64,000 nucleotides of DNA, taken from an uncultured Phascolarctobacterium sp. Its GTDB lineage: Bacteria; Bacillota; Negativicutes; Acidaminococcales; Acidaminococcaceae. The stretch covers positions 114,639 through 178,638 of the forward strand of contig CASDXO010000006.1 of the NCBI GenBank assembly GCA_949285135.1, read 5' to 3'. The first letter of the stretch is position 1; the number at the start of each line of letters is the position of its first letter. The notes beneath the pieces are model-generated. The model made no database searches. It saw only the letters and a program-made list of their open reading frames with translations, and was not told where the DNA came from. Both the position numbers and the translations under genes were made by a program. Positions 1-7,180 of the stretch are shown here, in pieces.

Positions 1-186
1 CATTTTATTTATCGCTATCTTTTAAATAATGGCATACTGACGGCAGATCTGGCATCATGTCCGCAGCTTGCAGGGTGCATCAGGCTTACCGTGGTACTGC
101 CGGAGGAAAATGATAACATCAGGCAGCAGCTGCAGCTTTTATGTACGGATATTATTTTACATGGTACTAAAAAACGGGAGGAATAA
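1..186 (+). CDS. C-terminal end of a PLP-dependent aminotransferase (CobD/HisC-like), cut by the window edge
   Basis: An open frame runs from base 1 to TAA at 184-186 and gives the last 61 residues of a protein that starts outside the window. The stretch LLNNGILTAD...IRLTVVLPEEND resembles the C-terminal small domain of histidinol-phosphate aminotransferase and threonine-phosphate decarboxylase (CobD), where an IR-x-VxxPEEN-like segment carries a substrate-carboxylate-binding arginine. The exact substrate cannot be told from this fragment. Its stop codon lies inside the stem of the terminator at 173-203, so it is the last gene of its transcript. Confidence 0.55.
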   Translation, partial: HFIYRYLLNNGILTADLASCPQLAGCIRLTVVLPEENDNIRQQLQLLCTDIILHGTKKREE

Positions 187-203
187 ATTCCTTCCGTTTT
201 TTT
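173..203 (+). terminator. Intrinsic terminator after the aminotransferase fragment
   Basis: AACGGGAGGAA pairs with TTCCTTCCGTT around a TAAA loop (11 bp with one G-T pair) and is followed by a run of T. The loop includes the stop codon of the upstream gene. Confidence 0.8.
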
Positions 204-226
204 ATGAAAAATTTTTAAATTAGCTA

Positions 227-255
227 TTGCTAACTGAGTCGAAGTATGCTAATAT
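227..255 (+). promoter_or_regulatory. Promoter of the DUF3793-flavodoxin pair, with a nearby inverted repeat
   Basis: TTGCTA at 227-232 and TAATAT at 250-255 are 17 bp apart. Just downstream, at 265-280, GTTAG-N6-CTAAC forms an inverted repeat that would overlap the transcription start. GCTAAC or GTTAGC also occurs at about 229 and 358. This could be an operator; the binding protein is unknown. Confidence 0.55.
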
Positions 256-389
256 TACATTGTAGTTAGTGAGTGCTAACTAATGCGGAAATTTAACCCT
301 TCTGTATTATATATAATTGACCTTGACTATCCCTTTGCATCTTCTGTTTTGCATTGGTTAGCACAAACTATCGTAATATGGAGGTAAGT

Positions 390-965
390 ATGGAATTGTT
401 CGGCTTCAGAAAATTTGATGAATTGCTGGCATTTCATTGTTCGCCTGTACTGATGCGTGTTAAGCCGGCCAATATGATTGCTTTGCCGCAGGCTAATACG
501 GAAACAATAATGGAGCTGATACAAGAGTACAATAAACAGTTTGCATCAGAAGGCATTATCTTTCGCAGATTATGCTGCTGCAGCAAAAGATGCCTGCTTC
601 TGATATATAATGAGAAAGAACTGCGGTTGCTGCTGCAGGATAAAGGCTGCAGAGCATACCTGACAGCTGCCGGATACAGCATTGGTAATTCACTGGAAGA
701 TGATTTGCTGACACTGGAGCAGCGCTTGCAGCAGGATTGTAATTTTCCCCATGAAATTGGGCTTTTTCTGGGGTATCCGTTAGAAGATGTGTTAGGATTT
801 GTATTGAATAAAGGCAGTAACTGTAAATACAGTGGTTACTGGAAAGTATATGGAGATGTAGAGCAGGCAAGAAAGCTTTTTAATACATATGAAAAATGCA
901 GAGATTTTGTCCTGCAAAGGCTGACGGAAGGTTTGCCGCTCTATAATGCAGTGACAATCGGTTAA
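390..965 (+). CDS. DUF3793 family protein
   Basis: A 191-residue cytoplasmic protein with the features of DUF3793: an MELFGFRKFDELLAFHCSPVL-like opening, a central RRLCCCSKRCLLLIYN segment, and the conserved EIGLFLGYPLEDV stretch with Lys/Cys/Tyr-rich sequence after it. The ATG at 390 is chosen over the upstream ATG at 354 because GGAGGT lies 6 bases before it. The function of the family is unknown. The gene sits 10 bases before a flavodoxin and very likely shares its transcript, a pairing known from anaerobes where these genes often accompany iron uptake; no iron transporter is in view here. The cysteines could bind metal, but that is speculation. Confidence 0.8.
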   Translation: MELFGFRKFDELLAFHCSPVLMRVKPANMIALPQANTETIMELIQEYNKQFASEGIIFRRLCCCSKRCLLLIYNEKELRLLLQDKGCRAYLTAAGYSIGNSLEDDLLTLEQRLQQDCNFPHEIGLFLGYPLEDVLGFVLNKGSNCKYSGYWKVYGDVEQARKLFNTYEKCRDFVLQRLTEGLPLYNAVTIG

Positions 966-975
966 GGAGGTCATC

Positions 976-1401
976 ATGGAAAAAATACCTGTAATTTACT
1001 GGAGTGCCAGCGGTAATACGAAGCTGATGGCGGAAGCTGTGGCTGAAACAATTAATAACTGCGGCTGTGAAGCACTGCTCAAAGAAGTGGGTCAGATTAC
1101 TGCTGCTGAAGCGGCGCAGTATCCGGCGCTGGCATTGGGATGCCCGGCTATGGGTGCAGAAGTACTGGAAGAGTATGAGTTTGAACCTTTCTTTACTGAA
1201 CTGGAAAAGATGCTTGCCGGGAAAAAAGTTGTTTTGTTTGGCTCCTATGGTTGGGGCGGTTCCTATATGCAAGACTGGGAAGCAAGAGTGACGGCAGCTG
1301 GCGGCGAACTGGCTGCTCCGGGTGTACTGGCACTTAATGCTCCTGATCAGGCGGCGATTGAGGCCTGTGCTGAAATAGGTCATCTGATTGCCGGTAAATA
1401 A
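976..1401 (+). CDS. Flavodoxin
   Basis: A 141-residue FMN-binding electron carrier of the short-chain flavodoxin class, close in layout to the Megasphaera elsdenii protein. The phosphate-binding loop is YWSASGNT (residues 8-15), with Ser in place of the usual Thr/Gly. LGCPAMGAEVLEEYEF and LFGSYGWGGSYM supply the two loops that stack on the isoalloxazine ring (Met and Trp). The start has AAGGAGG just upstream. In anaerobes such flavodoxins replace ferredoxin under iron limitation; coupling with the DUF3793 gene and the operator-like repeat upstream fits that, by inference. Confidence 0.92.
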   Translation: MEKIPVIYWSASGNTKLMAEAVAETINNCGCEALLKEVGQITAAEAAQYPALALGCPAMGAEVLEEYEFEPFFTELEKMLAGKKVVLFGSYGWGGSYMQDWEARVTAAGGELAAPGVLALNAPDQAAIEACAEIGHLIAGK

Positions 1402-1451
1402 TTTATTGAATGTTTGCTTAAAATTTTAGGCAAATTAATATTTTCTCCTCC

Positions 1452-1493
1452 AAAAAATAGAAGAGGTCTGCTGTGCAGGCCTCTTCTATTTTT
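1452..1493 (+). terminator. Intrinsic terminator after flavodoxin
   Basis: AAAAATAGAAGAGG...CCTCTTCTATTTTT forms a long perfect stem (with GTCTGC/GCAGGC at its top) and ends in T residues. Confidence 0.9.
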
Positions 1494-1506
1494 GGCTGGT
1501 CTGTTA

Positions 1507-1535
1507 TTTACTAATAAAATATATTTTGCTATAAT
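1507..1535 (+). promoter_or_regulatory. Promoter of the MFS transporter operon
   Basis: TTTACT at 1507-1512, a 17 bp spacer and TATAAT at 1530-1535. The transcript would start near 1542, about 60 bases before the GTG start. Confidence 0.65.
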
Positions 1536-1600
1536 ATCTAACATATTTTTCTGTATCACTTTATTTTAATATATAAAAATATGAAGAAAGAAGCATAACC

Positions 1601-2800
1601 GTGAAAAACTGGAAGATTATTTTAGCCATACTTACTACCAATGTTGTCTTTATGTCGGCAAGTTATACCATGCTGATACCATTTTTGCCCATGTATCTGA
1701 TTAAAGAGCTGGGAGTTTCACAGGCCGATGTGAAGATGTGGTCAGGAGCTATTTTTTCCGTAACCTTTTTGATTGGTGGTATTATGTCGCCTATCTGGGG
1801 CAGGATGGCTGATAAAAAGGGTAAAAAGCTGATGGCTATCCGTTCCGGACTGGGACTTGCCATCGTCTATTTGCTGGGCGCAGTAGTAACTTCACCGGAG
1901 CAAATGTTCTGTGTACGTGTGCTGCATGGCTTTGCTGCCGGCTTATGGTCTGTATGCCTGGCCATTGCAACTTCCAGTGTGCCGCTTGATAAGCTTGGTG
2001 TAAGCCTCGGTATACTGCAGTCCGGACTGACAGTAGGAAATGTAGTAGGACCGTTGCTGGGCGGACTGCTGGCGTCTGTGTTCGGGATGCGTGCTTCATT
2101 TTATTTTGGCGGTATCATGCTGCTGATTATTACACTGGTATTCTATGTATATATTCCGGAACCGCCTAAAGCACCGGGTGATGCCGGCAAACCGGAGGAA
2201 AGCAACAAAGAACTGCTTCAACAGCCGGCAGTTATGGAAACACTGCTGTATGCCGGTGTGGTGCAGATGGTAATACTGCTTATCCAGCCTATCCTGAGCC
2301 TGTATGTGGCTGAATTAAATCACAGCATGGATAATATTATCTTTATTTCTGGTCTGGTATTTTCTCTGGTGGGTGTAGCAAGTGCCATAACTGCCCCGTT
2401 TTGGGGACGTTTTGGACAGCGCAGAGGCTTTTATTACTCGCTGTGTATAGCTTCTGCTCTTTCCGGTATTGCCATGATTTGTACGGCGCTGCCGGAATCG
2501 CTGTGGAACTTTGCCATTGTTAATTTTACTGTAGGCATGTTTTTTGCCGGTATTAATCCTTCTATCAGCGCCATACTGACTAATAAAACCAAGCACAGTC
2601 AACGTGGGCGTATTTTTGGCTTTATGTTTTCTGCTCAGCAGATGGGCTCTATGGTTGGGCCGTTGGCAGGCGGTGCGCTGGCTACTTATTTTCCGCTGCA
2701 GACTGTCTTTTATGTGGGCGGTATATTCCTGCTGCTGATAAGTGCGACGGTATTTATCAGGCATCGTAATGAAGGCAGGCAAGCGGCAGAGTCAGTGTAA
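1601..2800 (+). CDS. MFS multidrug efflux transporter
   Basis: A 399-residue inner-membrane protein of the major facilitator superfamily, drug:H+ antiporter type with about 12 hydrophobic segments. The loop after TM2 has the signature GxxWGRMADKKGKK (SPIWGRMADKKGKK), repeated weakly in the second half as APFWGRFGQRRG. Motif C-like glycine/proline-rich TM5 is seen as GLTVGNVVGPLLGG. The GTG at 1601 is taken as start because GAAGAAAGAAG precedes it. It is followed 33 bases later by a GNAT acetyltransferase, so the pair may handle one toxic amine or drug by export and acetylation; substrate unknown. Confidence 0.88.
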   Translation: MKNWKIILAILTTNVVFMSASYTMLIPFLPMYLIKELGVSQADVKMWSGAIFSVTFLIGGIMSPIWGRMADKKGKKLMAIRSGLGLAIVYLLGAVVTSPEQMFCVRVLHGFAAGLWSVCLAIATSSVPLDKLGVSLGILQSGLTVGNVVGPLLGGLLASVFGMRASFYFGGIMLLIITLVFYVYIPEPPKAPGDAGKPEESNKELLQQPAVMETLLYAGVVQMVILLIQPILSLYVAELNHSMDNIIFISGLVFSLVGVASAITAPFWGRFGQRRGFYYSLCIASALSGIAMICTALPESLWNFAIVNFTVGMFFAGINPSISAILTNKTKHSQRGRIFGFMFSAQQMGSMVGPLAGGALATYFPLQTVFYVGGIFLLLISATVFIRHRNEGRQAAESV

Positions 2801-2833
2801 AGGCGAAGTTAGATTTATGGGAAAGGGGTACTG

Positions 2834-3373
2834 ATGATGGAAAGTAATGCTGCTGTAATACTGGAAAAGGCAAAGCCGGAAGAGTTTTCTTTATTTACAA
2901 TAAAATTACAGGAAGCATTTTCCCTTGCCGTCAGAGAAAAGCTGGGGATAAGTGAGCCTGTACCCGACGAGAGCGATGTAAAAGCATCGCTTTACGCTGC
3001 GGATGCTGAAGTATATCATCTGGCATATAATGGGCAGCGCGTAGGCGGAGTAGTACTGAAAATAAATCAGGATACTCATCATAATGCCTTGGATTTGTTT
3101 TTTATCTCACCGGAGTATCACAGCCTTGGATTGGGTTTGGCTGCCTGGAGAGCTATTGAACATAAATATCCGGAAACTGTGGTCTGGGAAACCGTAACAC
3201 CTTATTTTGAAGAACGCAATATTCATTTCTATGTGAATAAGTGCGGTTTTCACATAGTGGAATTTTTTAACAGGCATCATCCTGATAACAGGATGCTTCA
3301 ACAAAAAGATGCTGAGAATGAAAATATACCGGGCATGGATGCATATTTTCGTTTTCAGAAAATTATGCGCTGA
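2834..3373 (+). CDS. GNAT family N-acetyltransferase
   Basis: A 179-residue acetyltransferase. The acetyl-CoA-binding motif is LDLFFISPEYHSLGLGLAAWRAIE (a relaxed Q/RxxGxG/A: HSLGLGLA), followed by the typical beta-strand pair ending YVNKCGFHIVEFF. GGVVLK is the central strand. Two adjacent ATG codons (2834, 2837) both fit the AAAGGGG ribosome site. The substrate cannot be predicted. Co-transcription with the upstream MFS exporter is likely from the short gap and absence of a terminator. Confidence 0.82.
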   Translation: MMESNAAVILEKAKPEEFSLFTIKLQEAFSLAVREKLGISEPVPDESDVKASLYAADAEVYHLAYNGQRVGGVVLKINQDTHHNALDLFFISPEYHSLGLGLAAWRAIEHKYPETVVWETVTPYFEERNIHFYVNKCGFHIVEFFNRHHPDNRMLQQKDAENENIPGMDAYFRFQKIMR

Positions 3374-3463
3374 ACGTTCTGCAAAGGAAATAATGCTTTT
3401 AAAAATATATCGTGCACGAAAGAGCCGGTAACTGCAAAAATGTGGTTATCGGTTTTTATATGA

Positions 3464-3498
3464 AAAAACAGCTATACCAGTTATGGTATAGCTGTTTT
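3464..3498. terminator. Bidirectional terminator between GNAT and the secreted-protein gene
   Basis: AAAACAGCTATACC / GGTATAGCTGTTTT is a perfect 14-bp stem with a short loop, T-rich on both strands. It separates two convergent genes. A weaker hairpin, GCCGGTAAC/GTTATCGG, lies just before it at 3424-3453. Confidence 0.85.
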
Positions 3499-3525
3499 GC
3501 TTTTTTGTCAGGTTAAGTATATAAG

Positions 3526-4149
3526 TTATAATTTTTTGTCAGAAGGATTGTGCTGCTTGGCAGCGTCTTGTTTGTCAGCAGCATCCGGTTCAGCCATGTC
3601 TTGCTTCGCTGCTTTTACCGCCGGTTTCGGTGCGGCAGCTTGTATGTCTGTGTTTGGCTCAGCAGGTGTGCCTGCAGACTGCTGCTTCGAGTCCTGTGTT
3701 ACAGTTGCAGTTTCAGTCTGCTTTTTAGATTTGTCAGTCTCTGCTTTTGCCGCTTCCTGTTTTTGAATAAATTCGTCTACGAACAGCACAAGCTTTTCAG
3801 GACCGGAACCGGGGATGACAGAAATAGTCTTGGTAACATTATTGTTCCAGACAGTTTCGCCTTTTTTGCTGTAGCCGCTTTCTTCTAATTTGGTAAGCTG
3901 AAGCCTGTCGGCAGAGAGCAGGTATTTTATTTTGATTTCCGTAATGTCATATTTGGGATTGCTGAGTACGACTTTGGCCCAGAACAGAACAGTTTTATTA
4001 TCATGGACTTTCAGTGTCTTACTGTCGATATACCAGGAGGTCTCATTGGAAACATCAGTGCCTGCCAGTAGCCAGCGTTCATCGTTAGCAGCGAAAGCAG
4101 TGTTGCAGACAAGCAGCAGAATCAGCAGAAGACTGAGAAGAATTTTCAT
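3526..4149 (-). CDS. Secreted protein with an adhesin-E-like domain and a charged low-complexity tail
   Basis: A 207-residue protein with a clear Sec signal peptide (MKILLSLLLILLLVCNTAFA). The mature part begins with W-LLAGTDVSNETSWYIDSKTLK...VLFWAKVV, a pattern like surface-adhesin-E domains common in Negativicutes (W...yyiD..sl...vwvk). From about residue 120 it becomes rich in Lys, Ala, Asp, Gln and Pro with no predicted fold. The ATG at 4149 has AAAGGTG upstream and gives a normal signal peptide; the longer TTG start at 4173 is less likely. The role is unknown; location is extracytoplasmic. Confidence 0.7.
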   Translation of the reverse strand: MKILLSLLLILLLVCNTAFAANDERWLLAGTDVSNETSWYIDSKTLKVHDNKTVLFWAKVVLSNPKYDITEIKIKYLLSADRLQLTKLEESGYSKKGETVWNNNVTKTISVIPGSGPEKLVLFVDEFIQKQEAAKAETDKSKKQTETATVTQDSKQQSAGTPAEPNTDIQAAAPKPAVKAAKQDMAEPDAADKQDAAKQHNPSDKKL

Positions 4150-4357
4150 GGATATGTTTTCACCTTTGCTCAAATAGTATTTTGTTTTATTCTGCCTATA
4201 AGTATAAAAGGCGCATGTTGCAGTGTCAAGCAGAGCAAGTGCCGAAAAAGAAGCAGCAGGCAGTGTTCACCGTTTGGACATGCTTTCTTCACAGATGTGG
4301 CGACAGTATACAGGTAAAACTGCTTTCTGCAAGAATGCCTTTAAAAGCAGGGAGGGG

Positions 4358-4414
4358 ATGATGAACTATTTTATATTCGTGGAAAGCACGCAGTACGGAA
4401 GGAAGATGCTTTAG
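4358..4414 (+). other. Detached 5' end of the gspF gene (before an apparent frameshift)
   Basis: A short frame opens at ATG 4358/4361 behind a strong GGGAGGGG ribosome site and reads MMNYFIFVESTQYGRKML before TAG at 4412-4414. This matches the usual opening of GspF/PilC proteins (short hydrophobic strand, acidic residue, then G-R). The continuation, GTLEAASRKEAAAM, is in another frame. The break lies in GGAAGGAAG at 4397-4405; with a single GGAA the reading becomes QYGRCFSGTLEAAS, a normal family N-terminus. What lies between 4174 and 4357 is otherwise unrecognised. Confidence 0.65.
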
Positions 4415-4421
4415 TGGTACA

Positions 4422-5564
4422 TTGGAGGCTGCTTCGAGAAAAGAAGCAGCTGCAATGGTACGTGGCAGGTATGGCTATGTGGTAAAAATCCGGCTATGCA
4501 GCAAAACGTGGAAGCTGACAGACTTTTGGCACAGCAAAAGCTTTACGGATAAGCAGCGTATTATTTTTTTCAGACAGCTGGCGGTAATTTTAAATAGCGG
4601 GATTCCTTTGCTGCAGGGGATAGAATTATTACAACGCCGACTGGATAAAGACCTTGCTCAGGTATGTGGGAGATTACAGGAAAGGTTGCGCGCAGGCAGC
4701 ACGTTACATAATAGCATGATGCAGGACAGAGAGTTTTTTCCAGCACTGGCAATAACCCTTGCAGCTGCCGGCGAAAGCAGCGGTGAGCTGCAGCGGGTTA
4801 TGGAAGCAGCTGCAGATTATTATGCGCGGCAGTATGAATTAAAATGTTTTCTGTATAAAGCCGCAGCTTACCCTGTCTTCCTGCTGGCAGCAACAGGAGT
4901 CGTATCTTTGTTTTTTCTGTTATATGTTCTGCCGCAGATGGCCGCAGTCTATGTTTCCATGAGGGCGGAGCCGGATGCTTTTTTACAAAGTGTATTATGG
5001 CTCAATAGTTTTTTATCGGCCTATAGCCTGATAGTGACAGGGTCTTTGCTGGGTATTGCAGTTACGTTTAAAAGCAGATGGCACATAATCAAAAAAAGCA
5101 TGCTGAGATTGCCTGGAGTGAAAAATATCTTTGAACTGGTAGTGGAGATACGTTTTTGTAAACTTCTGGCACTGCTGTTAAACAGCGGGCTGAATATCAC
5201 AGTGGCAGTGGAGGAAGCGGGCAGAGTATTCACTGATGATTGGCGGCTGATGCAGCTGTATCTGTTTAAACAAAGTTTGATTCGCGGAATAGATATAGGT
5301 ACTGCAGCACAGCGTTACACAGGTATCTTTTCACCGCTTACAGCAGAATTTGTTGCTGTAGGTACCGCTACAGGCTGCCTGCCGCAGATGCTGACAGAGG
5401 CTGCCGTGATTTTGGAGCAGGATTTGCAGGGACGGCTGGAACGGTTCAGAGAGCTTTTTGCACCGATGCTGCTGCTTGTAGCAGCACTTTTTACCGCATT
5501 GGTGGTATGTTCCGTTATGGGGCCGTTGTTTGATTTATTTACAGCGTTACCGGAATATGATTGA
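4422..5564 (+). CDS. gspF: GspF/PilC-type inner-membrane platform protein of a type II secretion or pilus-like system
   Basis: The 380-residue frame holds two GspF domains (about 40-160 and 240-365), each with the conserved FxRQLAxxLxSGxPL (RQLAVILNSGIPLLQ) or its copy KLLALLLNSGLNI, and three membrane segments near 150-180, 195-220 and 350-375. It organises pseudopilus assembly in the inner membrane. The first TTG/ATG codons of this frame have poor ribosome sites; the natural N-terminus appears to lie in another frame at 4358. Either the gene is broken by a 4-base duplication, or the read contains an error. It overlaps the next gene by 4 bases (ATGA). Confidence 0.8.
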   Translation: MEAASRKEAAAMVRGRYGYVVKIRLCSKTWKLTDFWHSKSFTDKQRIIFFRQLAVILNSGIPLLQGIELLQRRLDKDLAQVCGRLQERLRAGSTLHNSMMQDREFFPALAITLAAAGESSGELQRVMEAAADYYARQYELKCFLYKAAAYPVFLLAATGVVSLFFLLYVLPQMAAVYVSMRAEPDAFLQSVLWLNSFLSAYSLIVTGSLLGIAVTFKSRWHIIKKSMLRLPGVKNIFELVVEIRFCKLLALLLNSGLNITVAVEEAGRVFTDDWRLMQLYLFKQSLIRGIDIGTAAQRYTGIFSPLTAEFVAVGTATGCLPQMLTEAAVILEQDLQGRLERFRELFAPMLLLVAALFTALVVCSVMGPLFDLFTALPEYD

Positions 5565-5953
5565 TGGGAGATGAAAAGATGATAAGAGGAGGACGTCAGG
5601 GAGGTTTTACTTTAATTGAGATTGTGGCTGCCGCTGCACTTTTAGGTGTACTCCTGACTATGTTGATGCCTTCGTTGGAAGGTGCTAATGAAAAAGTAAA
5701 AAATGCCAAACTGAAAAATGATCTGGCTGCCGTTGATCAGGCGCTGCAGCTGTATAAGCTGGAAAATGGCAAGCTGCCGGAAGGACTTACTGAACTGGAT
5801 GGAAGCTATTTGATTAAAGGCAGTGATTTTAAGGATGCAATGAATGAAGGATTGGAATATACGGTAGAAAGCAATGGTCTTACCTATACCTTGAAAGGCA
5901 AGAATGCTTCGGGTGCTGAAGTTATTTCCGGCGGCAGTACGGCAGCGCAGTAA
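5561..5953 (+). CDS. gspG: Major pseudopilin, GspG-like
   Basis: A 130-residue prepilin. The peptidase site is GG^FTLIEIVAAAALLGVLL, with the required Gly at -1 and Glu at +5 of the mature chain, followed by the N-terminal helix. The C-terminal part has the GspG-like pattern LKNDLAAVDQALQLYKLENGKLPEGL. It overlaps gspF by 4 bases. Such subunits are cut by a prepilin peptidase and assemble into a short periplasmic pseudopilus. No secretin, ATPase or peptidase gene lies nearby, so those parts must come from elsewhere if the system works. Confidence 0.88.
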   Translation: MMGDEKMIRGGRQGGFTLIEIVAAAALLGVLLTMLMPSLEGANEKVKNAKLKNDLAAVDQALQLYKLENGKLPEGLTELDGSYLIKGSDFKDAMNEGLEYTVESNGLTYTLKGKNASGAEVISGGSTAAQ

Positions 5954-6407
5954 TAATGGCGGCTTTATCTTCACGGATATACTGGTATGCTGTCTGCTGC
6001 TGGGGGTATCAGCTGCCTTGCTGATGGCAGGTGTCAGCAGCTGGCAGAGGCAGTATTATCATCGGCAGCTGCAGCAGGCAGCAGAGGTATTGACTGCCGA
6101 TGTGAGACAGCTGCAGCGACAGTCAATGTTTGATGACAGAGCCTTGAACAGACAGATAAGATTTATGACGGATAAAGGCGGCTATGCTTTTTATGCAGAT
6201 AGAAAAGTAGTAAGAAAAATTTATTTCAGAGATTTTGGCTGCGGCAAAGTAAGTGTGGACAGTAAACTGGCATATGTGCAGTATACCAGTAGCGGCAGTC
6301 CTTCTCTGACAGGCAATATTATTTTACGGCATGAAAATTTGCCGGACGTCAGCTGCGTTTTATCTGTGCAGCCAGTAACGGGAAGGGTGGTTGTCAGTGA
6401 AAAATAG
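5904..6407 (+). CDS. Minor pseudopilin-like protein (GspH position)
   Basis: A 167-residue protein with a prepilin-like segment GG^FIFTDILVCCLLLGVSAALLMAG. The mature +5 residue is Asp instead of the usual Glu, an uncommon but acidic replacement. The remaining sequence is predicted globular beta-rich and not further recognised. The ATG at 5904 lies inside the end of gspG (50-base overlap) and has GAAAGG before it. Position and gene order suggest GspH, but sequence similarity alone does not prove it. Confidence 0.65.
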   Translation: MLRVLKLFPAAVRQRSNNGGFIFTDILVCCLLLGVSAALLMAGVSSWQRQYYHRQLQQAAEVLTADVRQLQRQSMFDDRALNRQIRFMTDKGGYAFYADRKVVRKIYFRDFGCGKVSVDSKLAYVQYTSSGSPSLTGNIILRHENLPDVSCVLSVQPVTGRVVVSEK

Positions 6408-6693
6408 CGGCGGCTTTCTGCTCATTGAAACGGCAGCTGTATTTTTACTTACGGGTATATTGTTGCTGGGTGCCGTAAAATTATATGGCAGCGGCATTCA
6501 TCTGCAGCAGCAAAAACAGCAGGCTGAGCAGGCCTGGCAGATGGGACAGAAGCGGCTTTTCGGCGAGAAAACTGATGCAGACTGGCAGATTACAGAAAAC
6601 AGCAGTACCAGTCAGGGCCTGATAATAAAAGAAATACGGATAATGGATAATGAAGGAAAAATTTGCTGTAACATGGTCTGGGTGGAAAAATGA
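6397..6693 (+). CDS. Small pseudopilin-like protein (GspI position)
   Basis: About 99 residues. After a very short leader the site GG^FLLIETAAVFLLTGILLLG carries Glu at +5, so this is a prepilin-class protein. The C-terminal domain is short, as in GspI. The GTG at 6397 follows GGAAGGGTGG; TTG at 6391 is an alternative start. It overlaps the end of the preceding gene, a sign of tight translational coupling in this pseudopilin operon. Confidence 0.68.
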   Translation: MKNSGGFLLIETAAVFLLTGILLLGAVKLYGSGIHLQQQKQQAEQAWQMGQKRLFGEKTDADWQITENSSTSQGLIIKEIRIMDNEGKICCNMVWVEK

Positions 6694-7180
6694 ATATGGC
6701 TTTCTGACGGCTGAGCTACAGCTGAGTCTGGCTGCGGCAGCGCTGCTTATGGTGCTGCTGTGCAGCAGCAGTGTTACTGTTTTACGCAACTGTCAGAAAA
6801 TAGTGCTTGATATCCAGCTGCAGGATGCGGCAAGATATATGCTGAATGCACTGGAAAAGGATATGGGATGCGACAGTCTGCTGATTAGCATCAGCAAAGA
6901 TTATAAAGGCGTAGACAGAATTGGCTGCCGGACTGTATTTGGCGGTAAAAGTTATCTGTATACGCTGGAAAATGGCGGCTTGTACAAACAGACGCAGACA
7001 GCCGGAACAAAAGGTAAAAATCCACTGTATGTTCCTGACTGTCTGGTGACGGAATGGCATGTACGCAAGATTGATGATAAAGCCCTTCAGATAGAATTTA
7101 CACTGCAGAAAAATATGCGTCAAAAGACTTTTCAGCGAATATTTTACTGTCTCAACGGGCAGGTAACGCAAGATGAATAG
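6650..7180 (+). CDS. Minor pseudopilin-like protein (GspJ position)
   Basis: A 176-residue protein with the prepilin-like segment YG^FLTAELQLSLAAAALLMVLL; a single Gly at -1 and Glu at +5 of the mature chain. The soluble part includes strands that resemble GspJ-type folds (KSYLYTLENGGLYKQ), but I cannot assign it firmly. It overlaps both neighbours, starting 44 bases before the previous stop and ending 8 bases inside the next gene. Confidence 0.65.
   Translation: MKEKFAVTWSGWKNEYGFLTAELQLSLAAAALLMVLLCSSSVTVLRNCQKIVLDIQLQDAARYMLNALEKDMGCDSLLISISKDYKGVDRIGCRTVFGGKSYLYTLENGGLYKQTQTAGTKGKNPLYVPDCLVTEWHVRKIDDKALQIEFTLQKNMRQKTFQRIFYCLNGQVTQDE

Noticed and set aside
265..282. CIRCE element upstream of DUF3793
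   Set aside because: Only the GAGTGCTAA half is present; the matching TTAGCACTC half is missing at the right spacing.
4223..4357. Coding region or remnant of a GspE/PilB ATPase before gspF
   Set aside because: The open frame shows no Walker, Asp-box or other ATPase feature and appears non-coding.
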